Made by a program: the position numbers and the translations under genes | Shown here: positions 26,139-33,742 of the stretch, piece after piece | How the letters are laid out: every line of letters starts with the position of its first letter | Numbering within the stretch: position 1 is the stretch's first letter | The notes under the pieces: model-generated | What the model was told of the DNA's origin: nothing | Database searches by the model: none | The model's input: the letters and a program-made list of their open reading frames with translations, nothing else | From: a virus | IMG/VR virus record: IMGVR_UViG_3300003873_000049 | Span: 1 to 50,851 of that record | Reading direction: 5' to 3' (one strand) | DNA: 50,851 bases

Positions 26139-26703
26139 TTAGCATATATGTATTAAATACTCTAAGATGTATTATAAAGTAGTATGCTTTATTATTCTTG
26201 TTAACATTCTCTATATCCTGTCTGAACATATCCTTAGTATAACTATTGTTACCACTTTGTATATAAGTATAACTGAATGATGTAAATGGTCTAGGAGTCT
26301 TGTTATTAAACTCTATTATATTCTTATCATCCCTTATTGTTATATATTTACCCCTATCTTCATTTACTGGATGTGATTTAATTTTTATACGACTACCATC
26401 TGTCTTACCATAAAGAAATCTCTTTATCTTACCAATAAGATTCTTATCTACCCATTTATCAGAATATAAATGTATGTTAATGAGTTTACCTCTAGACTTT
26501 ATTATGCTATTATATCTAATTATAACATACTCGTAATCGTTTATAGTAAATAGTTTTATACTACTACTAATCTCTAGAGCTAAAATCTCTTTTAAAATTG
26601 TAGCACTATTTAATGCTTGTTCAGCACCATTACCTTTAACTATATCTAACATTGTAAAAACCTTAAACACAGGTACTCTATATCCTATTACATTTAAAAT
26701 CAT
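26104..26703 (-). CDS. Hypothetical protein, 199 aa
   Basis: Unrecognised alpha/beta protein, Lys/Ile/Asn-rich. The ATG overlaps the upstream zinc-ribbon gene stop as ATGA and has AAAGGAG upstream. Its frame ends in AGA GCT TAA, inside the open upstream extension of the next gene, which is in the +1 frame. Confidence 0.6.
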   Translation of the reverse strand: MILNVIGYRVPVFKVFTMLDIVKGNGAEQALNSATILKEILALEISSSIKLFTINDYEYVIIRYNSIIKSRGKLINIHLYSDKWVDKNLIGKIKRFLYGKTDGSRIKIKSHPVNEDRGKYITIRDDKNIIEFNNKTPRPFTSFSYTYIQSGNNSYTKDMFRQDIENVNKNNKAYYFIIHLRVFNTYMLIPKSFTQEQRA

Positions 26704-26957
26704 TTTGACTCCTTTACTATTTTAAAATTTTTAACATGACCACCACACTCACACTTATGATTATAAGGCATAAACTGTGTAACACCCTTACATAAACTAC
26801 ACATAAATCTTTTAACTATAACTCTTTTATTTTTAACTAAAGGTTTCTTTTTAAGAGATTTAAATCTACAACTATCGCATACTTTCTCATGCTTAACTAT
26901 CTCATCAAAACTATCCAAATGACTCTCTCTTAAACACTCTTTACATATAAACTTCAT
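26700..26957 (-). CDS. Double zinc-ribbon protein, 85 aa
   Basis: Cysteine pairs are at 5/8 (CKEC), 27/30 (CDSC), 53/56 (CSLC) and about 69/71 (CEC), suggesting two small zinc-binding units joined by a Lys-rich linker (34-50). Such proteins often bind nucleic acid or RNA polymerase. It is third-to-last in a tightly coupled operon, with its start three bases from the stop of the 54-aa zinc protein. AGGAAG precedes the ATG. Confidence 0.65.
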   Translation of the reverse strand: MKFICKECLRESHLDSFDEIVKHEKVCDSCRFKSLKKKPLVKNKRVIVKRFMCSLCKGVTQFMPYNHKCECGGHVKNFKIVKESK

Positions 26958-26959
26958 TT

Positions 26960-27124
26960 TTACTTCCTATATTTATTATCATTAGTTACAATACTAGATA
27001 CACTATATATTCTATCTAACTCGTTATTACACTTACTACAGACTTCCTTAGAACTTGACTCACTCATAGGTTTATCTATAGTTACCTCATATTTACATCC
27101 CTTACACTCATATCTGTACTTCAT
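26960..27124 (-). CDS. Small single zinc-ribbon protein, 54 aa
   Basis: The product starts MKYRYECKGCKYEV and has a second pair, CSKC, near residues 29-32. This resembles the FmdB-type zinc ribbon (Y.Y.C..C ... C..C). The ATG overlaps the stop of the 126-aa gene as ATGA. It is probably a nucleic-acid or protein-binding regulator; the target is unknown. Confidence 0.65.
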   Translation of the reverse strand: MKYRYECKGCKYEVTIDKPMSESSSKEVCSKCNNELDRIYSVSSIVTNDNKYRK

Positions 27125-27501
27125 AATACTGGGAACGATTTGTTTAGTAGTAATTTAATATCTTTAATAATATTTTCATCTACACATCCTTCATTAGAGG
27201 CTGCTCTTATACGGACTCTAAAACCATCAATATCGTTATCAGTCATACTTAATAAATATAATTTATCATAAGTTTCATAAAAATCCATAGTATCATAATC
27301 ATCTACAAACTTTTCTATATGTTTAATAACATTAAACCCACCACTTACTATAAAAGTAGTTGTGATCTCCATAACAAATTCTGACTTGAATATATGTCCT
27401 TTAGATATATCTAATAAAATATTATTAACTTCTATACCATGTGAAATCCATAAGTTATTGATATAATCTATAAAGTCCTCTTTTCTAAACTCTTCTTTCA
27501 T
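27121..27501 (-). CDS. Hypothetical protein, 126 aa, paralogue of part of the 280-aa gene
   Basis: Helix, strands, helix: the pattern (LWISHGIEVNN, a central FVMEITTTFIV strand pair, then IIKDIKLLLNKSFP) runs parallel to the first 130 residues of the neighbouring 280-aa protein (ETWLRFGYFIND, IISAKFITDV, VLEVIKTLNCLIP). This suggests an old tandem duplication. The function is unknown. AAAAGGA lies upstream of the ATG. Confidence 0.6.
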   Translation of the reverse strand: MKEEFRKEDFIDYINNLWISHGIEVNNILLDISKGHIFKSEFVMEITTTFIVSGGFNVIKHIEKFVDDYDTMDFYETYDKLYLLSMTDNDIDGFRVRIRAASNEGCVDENIIKDIKLLLNKSFPVL

Positions 27502-27529
27502 AACTTTTCCTTTTAGTTATTTTAACTAT

Positions 27530-28372
27530 CTAATAGTTCGTATTATAACCACAAGCACACTTTACATAAACATTACTAACTATTTTACCTGTATGTAGAT
27601 TATATACATTTATAATAGTATCTTTATCATGTGGTTTAAATTCTATAACACATTGACTATAAGACAATACTCTAATGGATGTCATAGTTTCAGATACTAA
27701 ATAGATCCTAATACCATAGAACTTAACCATATTAAGCAGTTCTTTGGTGGTAATACCTATAACAGTATCTCTGTTAATATATATAACTACAGTCTTTCTT
27801 AAAAGCTTCTCTATTCCTACTATGTTAACTATGTTGCCTGCAAATATGTCTGATCTAAATGTCTCCATACTATCATATATAATGTTATCAATACTACCTA
27901 TAGCTTTATTAAACATATCTAACTGTTCTTTTATAGGTATAACTAGATTATAAATTCCGCCTGTAGGGATTACAAAGCTAGCATCTATATTACCAGTAGG
28001 TATTAAACAATTTAAAGTCTTAATAACTTCTAACACTACCTCAGATTCTATATTAATAACCTCAATATTACTTATGACTAAATCAAAGCTATTACCAGTA
28101 AATCCAGTTATACTTAACATCTCTATATTAGTAGGAAATAAAACCTTATCATATCTTCTCTTCTTATCCATAAGTATATTATGGTACTTGTTTATAGACC
28201 TTTTTATTACATCAAGCATATCCTCACTTACATCAGTAATAAACTTAGCACTAATAATAACCTCGTCTGTTTCTACATTACTATATACCTTAGTATCGTT
28301 AATAAAGTAACCAAACCTTAACCATGTCTCTTGTAAAACCTTATCTAACTCATTGTTCTTTATCTCTTCCAT
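27530..28372 (-). CDS. Hypothetical protein, 280 aa, first gene of zinc-ribbon operon
   Basis: Residues 1-130 are related by pattern to the next gene (126 aa). Residues 130-280 form a second alpha/beta part ending in CACGY. No catalytic motif is seen. It heads the operon of six coupled genes and has a well-formed promoter-like block about 100 bases upstream (28469-28515) plus AAAGGATAGGAG. Confidence 0.6.
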   Translation of the reverse strand: MEEIKNNELDKVLQETWLRFGYFINDTKVYSNVETDEVIISAKFITDVSEDMLDVIKRSINKYHNILMDKKRRYDKVLFPTNIEMLSITGFTGNSFDLVISNIEVINIESEVVLEVIKTLNCLIPTGNIDASFVIPTGGIYNLVIPIKEQLDMFNKAIGSIDNIIYDSMETFRSDIFAGNIVNIVGIEKLLRKTVVIYINRDTVIGITTKELLNMVKFYGIRIYLVSETMTSIRVLSYSQCVIEFKPHDKDTIINVYNLHTGKIVSNVYVKCACGYNTNY

Positions 28373-28468
28373 AATATCTCCTATCCTTTAGTATAATTTA
28401 ATATATCTTTTATAGTAACTTAATACTACTAAACTATCCTTTATAACAATTACCTTTTAACTCCTTAT

Positions 28469-28515
28469 ATTTATTTACATCTTAATTATATATACCTATA
28501 AATTATTAGGTTTCA
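28469..28515 (-). promoter_or_regulatory. Promoter-like block upstream of the zinc-ribbon operon
   Basis: The minus strand reads CCTAATAATTTATA, then TATATATAATTAAGATG, then TAAATAAA. It is a close match to the copies at 477 and 18004. Confidence 0.5.
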
Positions 28516-28571
28516 CATAAAAAGCTCATATACATATACCATTAAAACACTATATACCTTATTAACTAATA

Positions 28572-28665
28572 TAAACTATAGTTACTTATAAAAGAATAAG
28601 TATATAGAAGATATATACTATAGTTACATACATAAGCTATAGGTACATACTATAAGAGTATTATA
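28572..28665. repeat. Imperfect short repeats around CTATAGTTAC
   Basis: Three related units begin at about 28575 (ACTATAGTTACTTATAAAAG), 28617 (ACTATAGTTACATACATAAG) and 28636 (GCTATAGGTACATACTATAA). Further AT palindromes follow, such as a TATACTATA/TATAGTATA pair near 28700-28730. Repeats of this kind can be binding sites for a replication or regulatory protein, but in sequence this AT-rich chance is a real alternative. Confidence 0.35.
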
Positions 28666-28907
28666 AGATATATCTCTATAAGTTATAACAACATATATAC
28701 TATACACCATAAGGCATATAGTATAGTTATGTCATTTATGTTCGATATTACGATGATTTATAAGTTGTAACCCTATATTACATTTCATCATAATAGAATA
28801 TTAATCAATATATAATAAAAAAATATATTTATTTATGTTTATATTACTATTTTATCTTTACAAGTAAATAGTACTAGTTAATTAAATATTACTATATAGC
28901 TAGTCAA

Positions 28908-29045
28908 ACGATGCCCCTCCTCATCTTTCGATAAGTAGTATGTATAGTAGGAGGGGTATTGTCTTTTTCATTCCGTTCTCGCCTTGGGGCTTCACTTCAT
29001 TCTGATACTGTGCCCTGAAAAAAGTTCAGGTCTTGGCTGAGTTAC
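28908..29045 (+). ncRNA. Candidate structured RNA in a GC-rich island
   Basis: About 45% G+C by my count, against roughly 28% around it. The 14-base arms 28908-28921 and 28949-28962 pair completely if two G-U pairs are allowed. Those two positions would be A-C mismatches in a minus-strand RNA, so the plus strand is favoured. The stem is followed by UCUUUUUC, like a terminator. Downstream, CCTGAA/TTCAGG (29014-29030) forms a second hairpin, and CTCGCC (28978-28983) can pair with GGCTGAG (29035-29041). No known RNA family is recognised. Confidence 0.4.
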
Positions 29046-29115
29046 TTTCGTTGTACACTATTCATAACTCATATAATATACTAACTAATAAAATAAAAAG
29101 TATTAAAGAACATAC

Positions 29116-29137
29116 ACAGATACCTAATAGTATCTGT
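29116..29137 (-). terminator. Hairpin after the 267-aa gene
   Basis: Arms ACAGATAC and GTATCTGT around CTAATA, seven bases beyond the stop codon at 29144. Confidence 0.5.
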
Positions 29138-29143
29138 ATAAGA

Positions 29144-29947
29144 TTATATTCCTAGTAGTTTCTTAAATAGCTTAAGCTGTATAGAGATAGTCTTCTCTTT
29201 TAGTATAAGTGTTGATAAAGCTTTAAAGTCTTTATAGTTGCTCATAGGTATTACAGATAACCCTTTTAGTATAAATGTAACCTCAGTACCTTCTGAACTG
29301 TTACTTAACTTTTCATTAAGTAATTTAGGTAGACTCTTAATACCCATAGTTTTACTAACATTAAGATACTCTGTAACATAACTATCTTTAATCTCTTTAA
29401 GTGTTCTGTATGTAGCTATAGGTTTAACATAACTATTACCACTCATACTTCTACCTACTTCTAATTTAACATAGTCGGTAAATAGCTCCTTATTCATTTT
29501 AGACTTGATACTCTTCTTAGTAACGATAAGTGAGTACATACTTCCACCAACTCTTATTTGTATAGGTTTGTTATTAGTATCATAAACAGATAAAGCTCCT
29601 TCCTCAGAATTAGTTTTAAAGAATGGGTTCTTATCAGTAACTATAAGTATACATGGTGTTCCAGACTCTATAGTAAAAACATCAGCTTCACTAACAGATA
29701 CTTTAGTATTATCTCGTATAGCTTTCTCTATAGCGGTCTTACCTAACTTAAGTATTTTCTTAATCATCTTAGACATTTCACCACTAGGTGTTTTGTTTAT
29801 CTTAGAGTATGCTTCGCCATAAGCCTTGTTAGCATCCTCAGTTCTCTTAGATGGTATGTTTAATGATATACTTATAGACTTTATATATTCGTCTATAGCC
29901 TCTTTCTTTAACTTACTATCTGTAAGTGGTACTAGTTTAATATTCAC
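29144..29947 (-). CDS. Hypothetical protein with GTG start, 267 aa
   Basis: Unrecognised, Lys/Ser/Thr-rich. It has a helical first 70 residues, a beta-rich middle (VFTIESGTPCILIVTD) and a basic helical end. The GTG at 29945-29947 is chosen because AAAAGGA lies six bases upstream; a nearer ATG is out of frame and too close. It is divergent from the helicase gene. Confidence 0.6.
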   Translation of the reverse strand: MNIKLVPLTDSKLKKEAIDEYIKSISISLNIPSKRTEDANKAYGEAYSKINKTPSGEMSKMIKKILKLGKTAIEKAIRDNTKVSVSEADVFTIESGTPCILIVTDKNPFFKTNSEEGALSVYDTNNKPIQIRVGGSMYSLIVTKKSIKSKMNKELFTDYVKLEVGRSMSGNSYVKPIATYRTLKEIKDSYVTEYLNVSKTMGIKSLPKLLNEKLSNSSEGTEVTFILKGLSVIPMSNYKDFKALSTLILKEKTISIQLKLFKKLLGI

Positions 29948-30022
29948 TTCATATCCTTTTATGTAATTTCAATCAAAAACTTAATGACCCTAAATTCATT
30001 GACAATATACTAAAGGATTAAT

Positions 30023-32158
30023 ATGGACATCCAAACATACGGACAGATAACATATAGCTATAATAATAGGACTAAACGATATAAGTTTATAACTAATCAT
30101 ACAGATGATTTTATTAAGGCCTTAAAAACACTTATAGGTAAGAGTTCTACTAACCTACTATTTATTAAACCTACTAAGGCTAGTTTTGAGTTCTATGATT
30201 TCTTTCTTTTAGAATTTCATTATCTTTTAAAATTAATATTGACTGATGAACATATACTTGGACTAGATATTGGAGCTACTCTATTACAAGAGTTTGTTAC
30301 CCTATTAGAAACTAAGACTTGGTTAGCAGAAAGAACTATAGATACTAGTAAAACATTTGATTATAAACTTATTACTAAGAATATGAAATACCCACCATTA
30401 GAACATCAATATGCTTTATTCGAGAAGTATGCTGAAATGCAAGCTTTAGGTGGTCTTCGTGGCGGATTAGCTGATGCTTCTGTAGGTTCTGGTAAAACTT
30501 ATAGTTCTTTAGCATTAGGAGAGATGTTAGGTTATGAAACTATAATTATAATAGCACCTAAAAATACTATATACCAAGTTTGGGTAGATAGTGTAACTGA
30601 GTCTTTATTTAAGAAAGCTCAAACCTTTGTTGTCTTAACAGGTAATGTTAAACATACTACTGAGAAGTATATCATAACTAACTATGAGTATTTAGAAAAG
30701 CTTATGAGGAATAAGAAAGAGGTTCGTAAACTTAAGAGATTAAAACCTATGTTAATCATAGACGAGTATCATAACTATAATGAGCTTAAGTCTAAAAGAA
30801 CTGAAACATTATTAGACTTTGTTAACTATATCAATTTTAAAGATATGATATTATTAACAGGTACTCCTATCAAGATGAACATTAAGGAGCTACATCCTTT
30901 ACTATACTTACTAGATAGTAAGTTCTATAAGATAAAAGATATATTTGAACAATTTTATAGGAATCTTAATTTTACTAAAGTTGACTTAATACAATATAGA
31001 TTTAATCTTTATAGAGAGCGAGTTGATATTGCTGATAAAGATAAAGGTGAGATAGATTTAGAGGAGTATAGATTAACTTTAGATAACGGTAACGATTATA
31101 CTTTATCAACAATTACAGCTAAGATGGATGAGTATAAACAAAACAGGTTATTAGAACTTTATGATAATATGGATACATATACTAGTGACTTCAATATCAT
31201 TCTAGATGAAGTTAAGTTAACCCTCACTAAAAGCAATTCTAATACCCTAGGAGAGATAAAAAGACTTCACGAGTACAAATCATTGGTTAAAACTATTAGA
31301 GCTAAATCTGATAACAATAGACTCTTTGAAGTTTATGATAAAGTATCAGAAGCTACACTTATAGAAACTGAAGTTATAGTTCCTAACTTATCGCCTATGG
31401 ATAAGATTAAGTTTAATAATATTAAATCTATTATAAAATATCCTAAGTTAAAAGTACTTGGAGAAGCTCTAGGTAAAATCTTATTAGGTACTCGTATAAG
31501 ATGTTATAAGGATTTAGCTAAGAATCTTGATTATACAAGTATGTTAAAGTTAACTAATAAAAAAGGTTTAATCTTCTCTAATTACATAACGGTATGTGAA
31601 GTAGCTATGAAAGAAACTAGTAATGAAGGTTTTAAACCAATAGGTGTATTTGGAGAGCATGTTAAACATTTAACTTCTACTGTAAATACTTTTAACGATT
31701 TAACTAATAAACATACACCATTAATAGCTACATTTAAAGCTCTATCAACAGGTAATCCATTAACAGCAGCTAATGTTGTAATCATAATGGATAATCCTTT
31801 AAGGTCACATACCTTAACCCAGAGTATAGCTAGAGCTTATCGTATAGGTAATAATGAGAAAGTATTAACATTCTTTATTATGCTAGATACTGGCGACGAG
31901 TTTAATATTACCGATAGAGATTTATTTATAGTAAATACTTCCGAAAGTAATATTGAAACTATTACTGGTAATAAGCCAATATTTGATATACCTAAACAAA
32001 CCTTAAGAACTGAAATAGAAGATGATGATATATTAGAGGATGATGTAGAGATAGTGCTGAAGGACATTATTAGTAAAGAGATGTCTAACATTAAGTATGA
32101 TATGATAAATCCTTTAACAGCCATCACTGAGCTTATGAAGAGGGTGTTTATAAAGTAA
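30023..32158 (+). CDS. SF2/SNF2-like helicase, 711 aa
   Basis: All key helicase motifs are present: Walker A SVGSGKT (153-159), motif II IIDEYH (245-250), motif III LTGTP (278-282) and motif VI Q600-S-I-A-R-A-Y-R-I-G. A Q-like segment (PPLEHQYALF) precedes the first motif. DEYH in place of DEAH and the QSIARAYRIG arrangement place it with SNF2/UvsW-type translocases used in phage recombination-dependent replication and repair. The N-terminal 120 residues are a separate unknown domain and the C-terminus is acidic (EDDDILEDDVE). AAAGGA lies eight bases before the ATG. Confidence 0.85.
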   Translation: MDIQTYGQITYSYNNRTKRYKFITNHTDDFIKALKTLIGKSSTNLLFIKPTKASFEFYDFFLLEFHYLLKLILTDEHILGLDIGATLLQEFVTLLETKTWLAERTIDTSKTFDYKLITKNMKYPPLEHQYALFEKYAEMQALGGLRGGLADASVGSGKTYSSLALGEMLGYETIIIIAPKNTIYQVWVDSVTESLFKKAQTFVVLTGNVKHTTEKYIITNYEYLEKLMRNKKEVRKLKRLKPMLIIDEYHNYNELKSKRTETLLDFVNYINFKDMILLTGTPIKMNIKELHPLLYLLDSKFYKIKDIFEQFYRNLNFTKVDLIQYRFNLYRERVDIADKDKGEIDLEEYRLTLDNGNDYTLSTITAKMDEYKQNRLLELYDNMDTYTSDFNIILDEVKLTLTKSNSNTLGEIKRLHEYKSLVKTIRAKSDNNRLFEVYDKVSEATLIETEVIVPNLSPMDKIKFNNIKSIIKYPKLKVLGEALGKILLGTRIRCYKDLAKNLDYTSMLKLTNKKGLIFSNYITVCEVAMKETSNEGFKPIGVFGEHVKHLTSTVNTFNDLTNKHTPLIATFKALSTGNPLTAANVVIIMDNPLRSHTLTQSIARAYRIGNNEKVLTFFIMLDTGDEFNITDRDLFIVNTSESNIETITGNKPIFDIPKQTLRTEIEDDDILEDDVEIVLKDIISKEMSNIKYDMINPLTAITELMKRVFIK

Positions 32159-32172
32159 AAAAGAAAACAATA

Positions 32173-32200
32173 ATACTAACCAGAATTAACTGGTTAGTAT
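32173..32200. terminator. Hairpin between convergent genes
   Basis: Arms ATACTAACCAG and reverse complement around AATTAA. On the minus strand it is followed by a T-rich run (TTTTCTTTTTT), so it terminates the gene at 32205 and probably the helicase gene too. Confidence 0.65.
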
Positions 32201-32204
32201 ATAG

Positions 32205-32969
32205 TTATTTAATTAACTTATTCGTGAACAAATCATTAGAATAAATTCTCTTTATAGTATATGTAGGTTGCCTATCTATAGTGAGTTTATCTATAATGAA
32301 AAGGTTATCTGTTTTACTATCAAGCATAATAGTTTCTCTATCTATTGTTTCGTTACCTATTTTAAGTAAATTAAAGTCGGTTACTTCTAATGTATCGCCG
32401 TCTAATAGGTTCTGGTTATTAAATACAGGTGACTCGAACGGTATGAAGTCGAATAGTTCGATATATACTAGAGGTAATGTATCTGTTTTATCATACTCTT
32501 TAAATAACTCTATAAGGTACTCTATAACTTCGTCGCCCTCACCTACTTCGTGTGTCATGATAGGTTTAAAAGTGTTAGCTAAGTAATTTAAACCTTTATC
32601 AGTGACACCTGCTTTTACTACTTCCTCCATATCTGTAGAGTACAGTGCTATAGTATACTTACGCTGTTTAAATACTTTGTCTGTGACCTCAGTCTGGTAT
32701 GTAAAGTTGCCTAACAATCTGTTTAATGTGTTAGTTAACTTTAAATCGTAATAGTCAAAAATATCTCTTCTGATAGCAGTATCTATCTCAGGTACACCAT
32801 TAGGAGACGTCTCAATAACATTACCTTCTTCGTAATAGGTCTCTTCTATATTTTTTCTTTTAACTAACTTATAGCTAATCGTAATAACACTACGTTTGTT
32901 ATAATTTTTATTAAGTTTTGATGCTTCTACAATATTAACTAAATCTCTAACATTTCTAATATAATCCAT
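32205..32969 (-). CDS. Hypothetical protein, 254 aa
   Basis: Unrecognised alpha/beta protein, acidic and rich in Asp, Thr and Ile, with no Cys. It is the second gene of a two-gene unit with the Asn/Gln-rich protein at 32973, three bases apart. AAAGGA precedes the ATG. A virion role is suggested by proximity to the portal gene but is not supported by a motif. Confidence 0.6.
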   Translation of the reverse strand: MDYIRNVRDLVNIVEASKLNKNYNKRSVITISYKLVKRKNIEETYYEEGNVIETSPNGVPEIDTAIRRDIFDYYDLKLTNTLNRLLGNFTYQTEVTDKVFKQRKYTIALYSTDMEEVVKAGVTDKGLNYLANTFKPIMTHEVGEGDEVIEYLIELFKEYDKTDTLPLVYIELFDFIPFESPVFNNQNLLDGDTLEVTDFNLLKIGNETIDRETIMLDSKTDNLFIIDKLTIDRQPTYTIKRIYSNDLFTNKLIK

Positions 32970-32972
32970 TTC

Positions 32973-33620
32973 TTATCCTTTATTATTAACTTTGAAAGTA
33001 ATAGCTTTTTGTTGTTCGTTTACGAACATCTCTAATTCTTGAACTGTTTCGTCATAAAGAGGAAGTAACGATGCATTATATTTACTATGGTATAAAATTG
33101 CAGTTTTAGGAACTGTATCAGCAACAGGCACTTGTTCATATTTTGGCGATGGTTTATTCTGTGGCGTGTCGATAAACAAATTATCTGTATCTATAGAACC
33201 CTTATCGTTATACGACATAGGTGTAACCGTGTCTGTAGATGTTGTTGAGGAATTATTATAAGCCGACGGTTTATTATAACTATTACTAACTGTGTTACTA
33301 GTGCTACCATAACCATTAGCTATTTGGTTATTGTTATTACTAGGGTTAAATGGTGTTAGTCTTTTATGAATGTCTAGAATATATTTATTACCAGATCTAT
33401 CTATAAATAGGTCAGGATTACCATTTCTGTCAGTACCTATTACCTTAATACCGTCTTGATTAAATCCATCATTTTGCTGAACATTATTTTGTATAACATT
33501 CCCATACTGGTCACACTGCACATATTGATTACCTTGTACAATGTAGAAATTACCACTAGGGTCTCTAAATACAGGGGCACCATTTGGAAGCTTACCAACT
33601 TCTGTTAATTGTAATTGCAT
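32973..33620 (-). CDS. Asn/Gln-rich low-complexity protein, 215 aa
   Basis: Two similar beta motifs occur: APVFRDPSGNFYIV near residues 14-27 and DLFIDRSGNKYIL near residues 70-82. A long disordered Asn/Ser/Thr-rich region (about 90-150) and a helical C-terminus that mentions EMFVNEQQK follow. It is probably a virion or scaffolding-related protein. The ATG at 33618-33620 is preferred over an in-frame codon 36 bases upstream, because AAAGGA lies just before it. Confidence 0.55.
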   Translation of the reverse strand: MQLQLTEVGKLPNGAPVFRDPSGNFYIVQGNQYVQCDQYGNVIQNNVQQNDGFNQDGIKVIGTDRNGNPDLFIDRSGNKYILDIHKRLTPFNPSNNNNQIANGYGSTSNTVSNSYNKPSAYNNSSTTSTDTVTPMSYNDKGSIDTDNLFIDTPQNKPSPKYEQVPVADTVPKTAILYHSKYNASLLPLYDETVQELEMFVNEQQKAITFKVNNKG

Positions 33621-33652
33621 ATACAATCCTTTATTTTTTATTTGCTTATTAG

Positions 33653-33698
33653 GCATATTAATTATATATAGGTAAATTTAAATAGAAATCATTTTTTA
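33653..33698 (-). promoter_or_regulatory. Promoter-like block upstream of 33620
   Basis: The minus strand reads GATTTCTATTTAAATTTA then CCTATATATAATTAATATG. It directly follows the palindrome at 33703-33730. Confidence 0.45.
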
Positions 33699-33702
33699 AT
33701 GT

Positions 33703-33730
33703 TAACTAAGACTCTTAAGAGTCTTAGTTA
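33703..33730. terminator. Common-family palindrome after the portal gene
   Basis: Arm TAACTAAGACTCTT and its exact reverse complement, 13 bases beyond the portal-like stop. No U-tract follows on the minus strand, so termination would need help, or the hairpin has another role. Confidence 0.55.
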
Positions 33731-33742
33731 TTTTGTTTTTAT

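Larger units (their letters stand above)
28373..29143. other. Largest non-coding stretch of the window, 771 bp
   Basis: There is no open frame of convincing composition. From left to right it holds the leader and promoter-like block of the 280-aa gene (to about 28515), an AT-rich zone with imperfect short repeats and palindromes (28516-28760), more AT-rich sequence, a GC-rich foldable island (28908-29045) and the terminator hairpin of the gene at 29144 (29116-29137). It could host an origin, an RNA gene or a regulatory hub. Confidence 0.6.

Noticed and set aside
28572-28665. CRISPR array
   Set aside because: The units are imperfect, only three, and without regular unique spacers.
28921-28971. 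Minus-strand peptide of 16 residues, MKKTIPLLLYILLIER
   Set aside because: It looks like a small membrane peptide, but the only purine-rich stretch (GGA) touches the ATG, and the sequence is explained by one arm of the GC-rich stem.
28940-29005. Plus-strand peptide of 21 residues in the GC island
   Set aside because: Codon use (CGC-, CCG-, TCG-rich) is unlike the phage, and there is no suitable ribosome binding site.
28861-29100. tRNA in the GC-rich island
   Set aside because: No acceptor stem or T-arm arrangement could be built on either strand.
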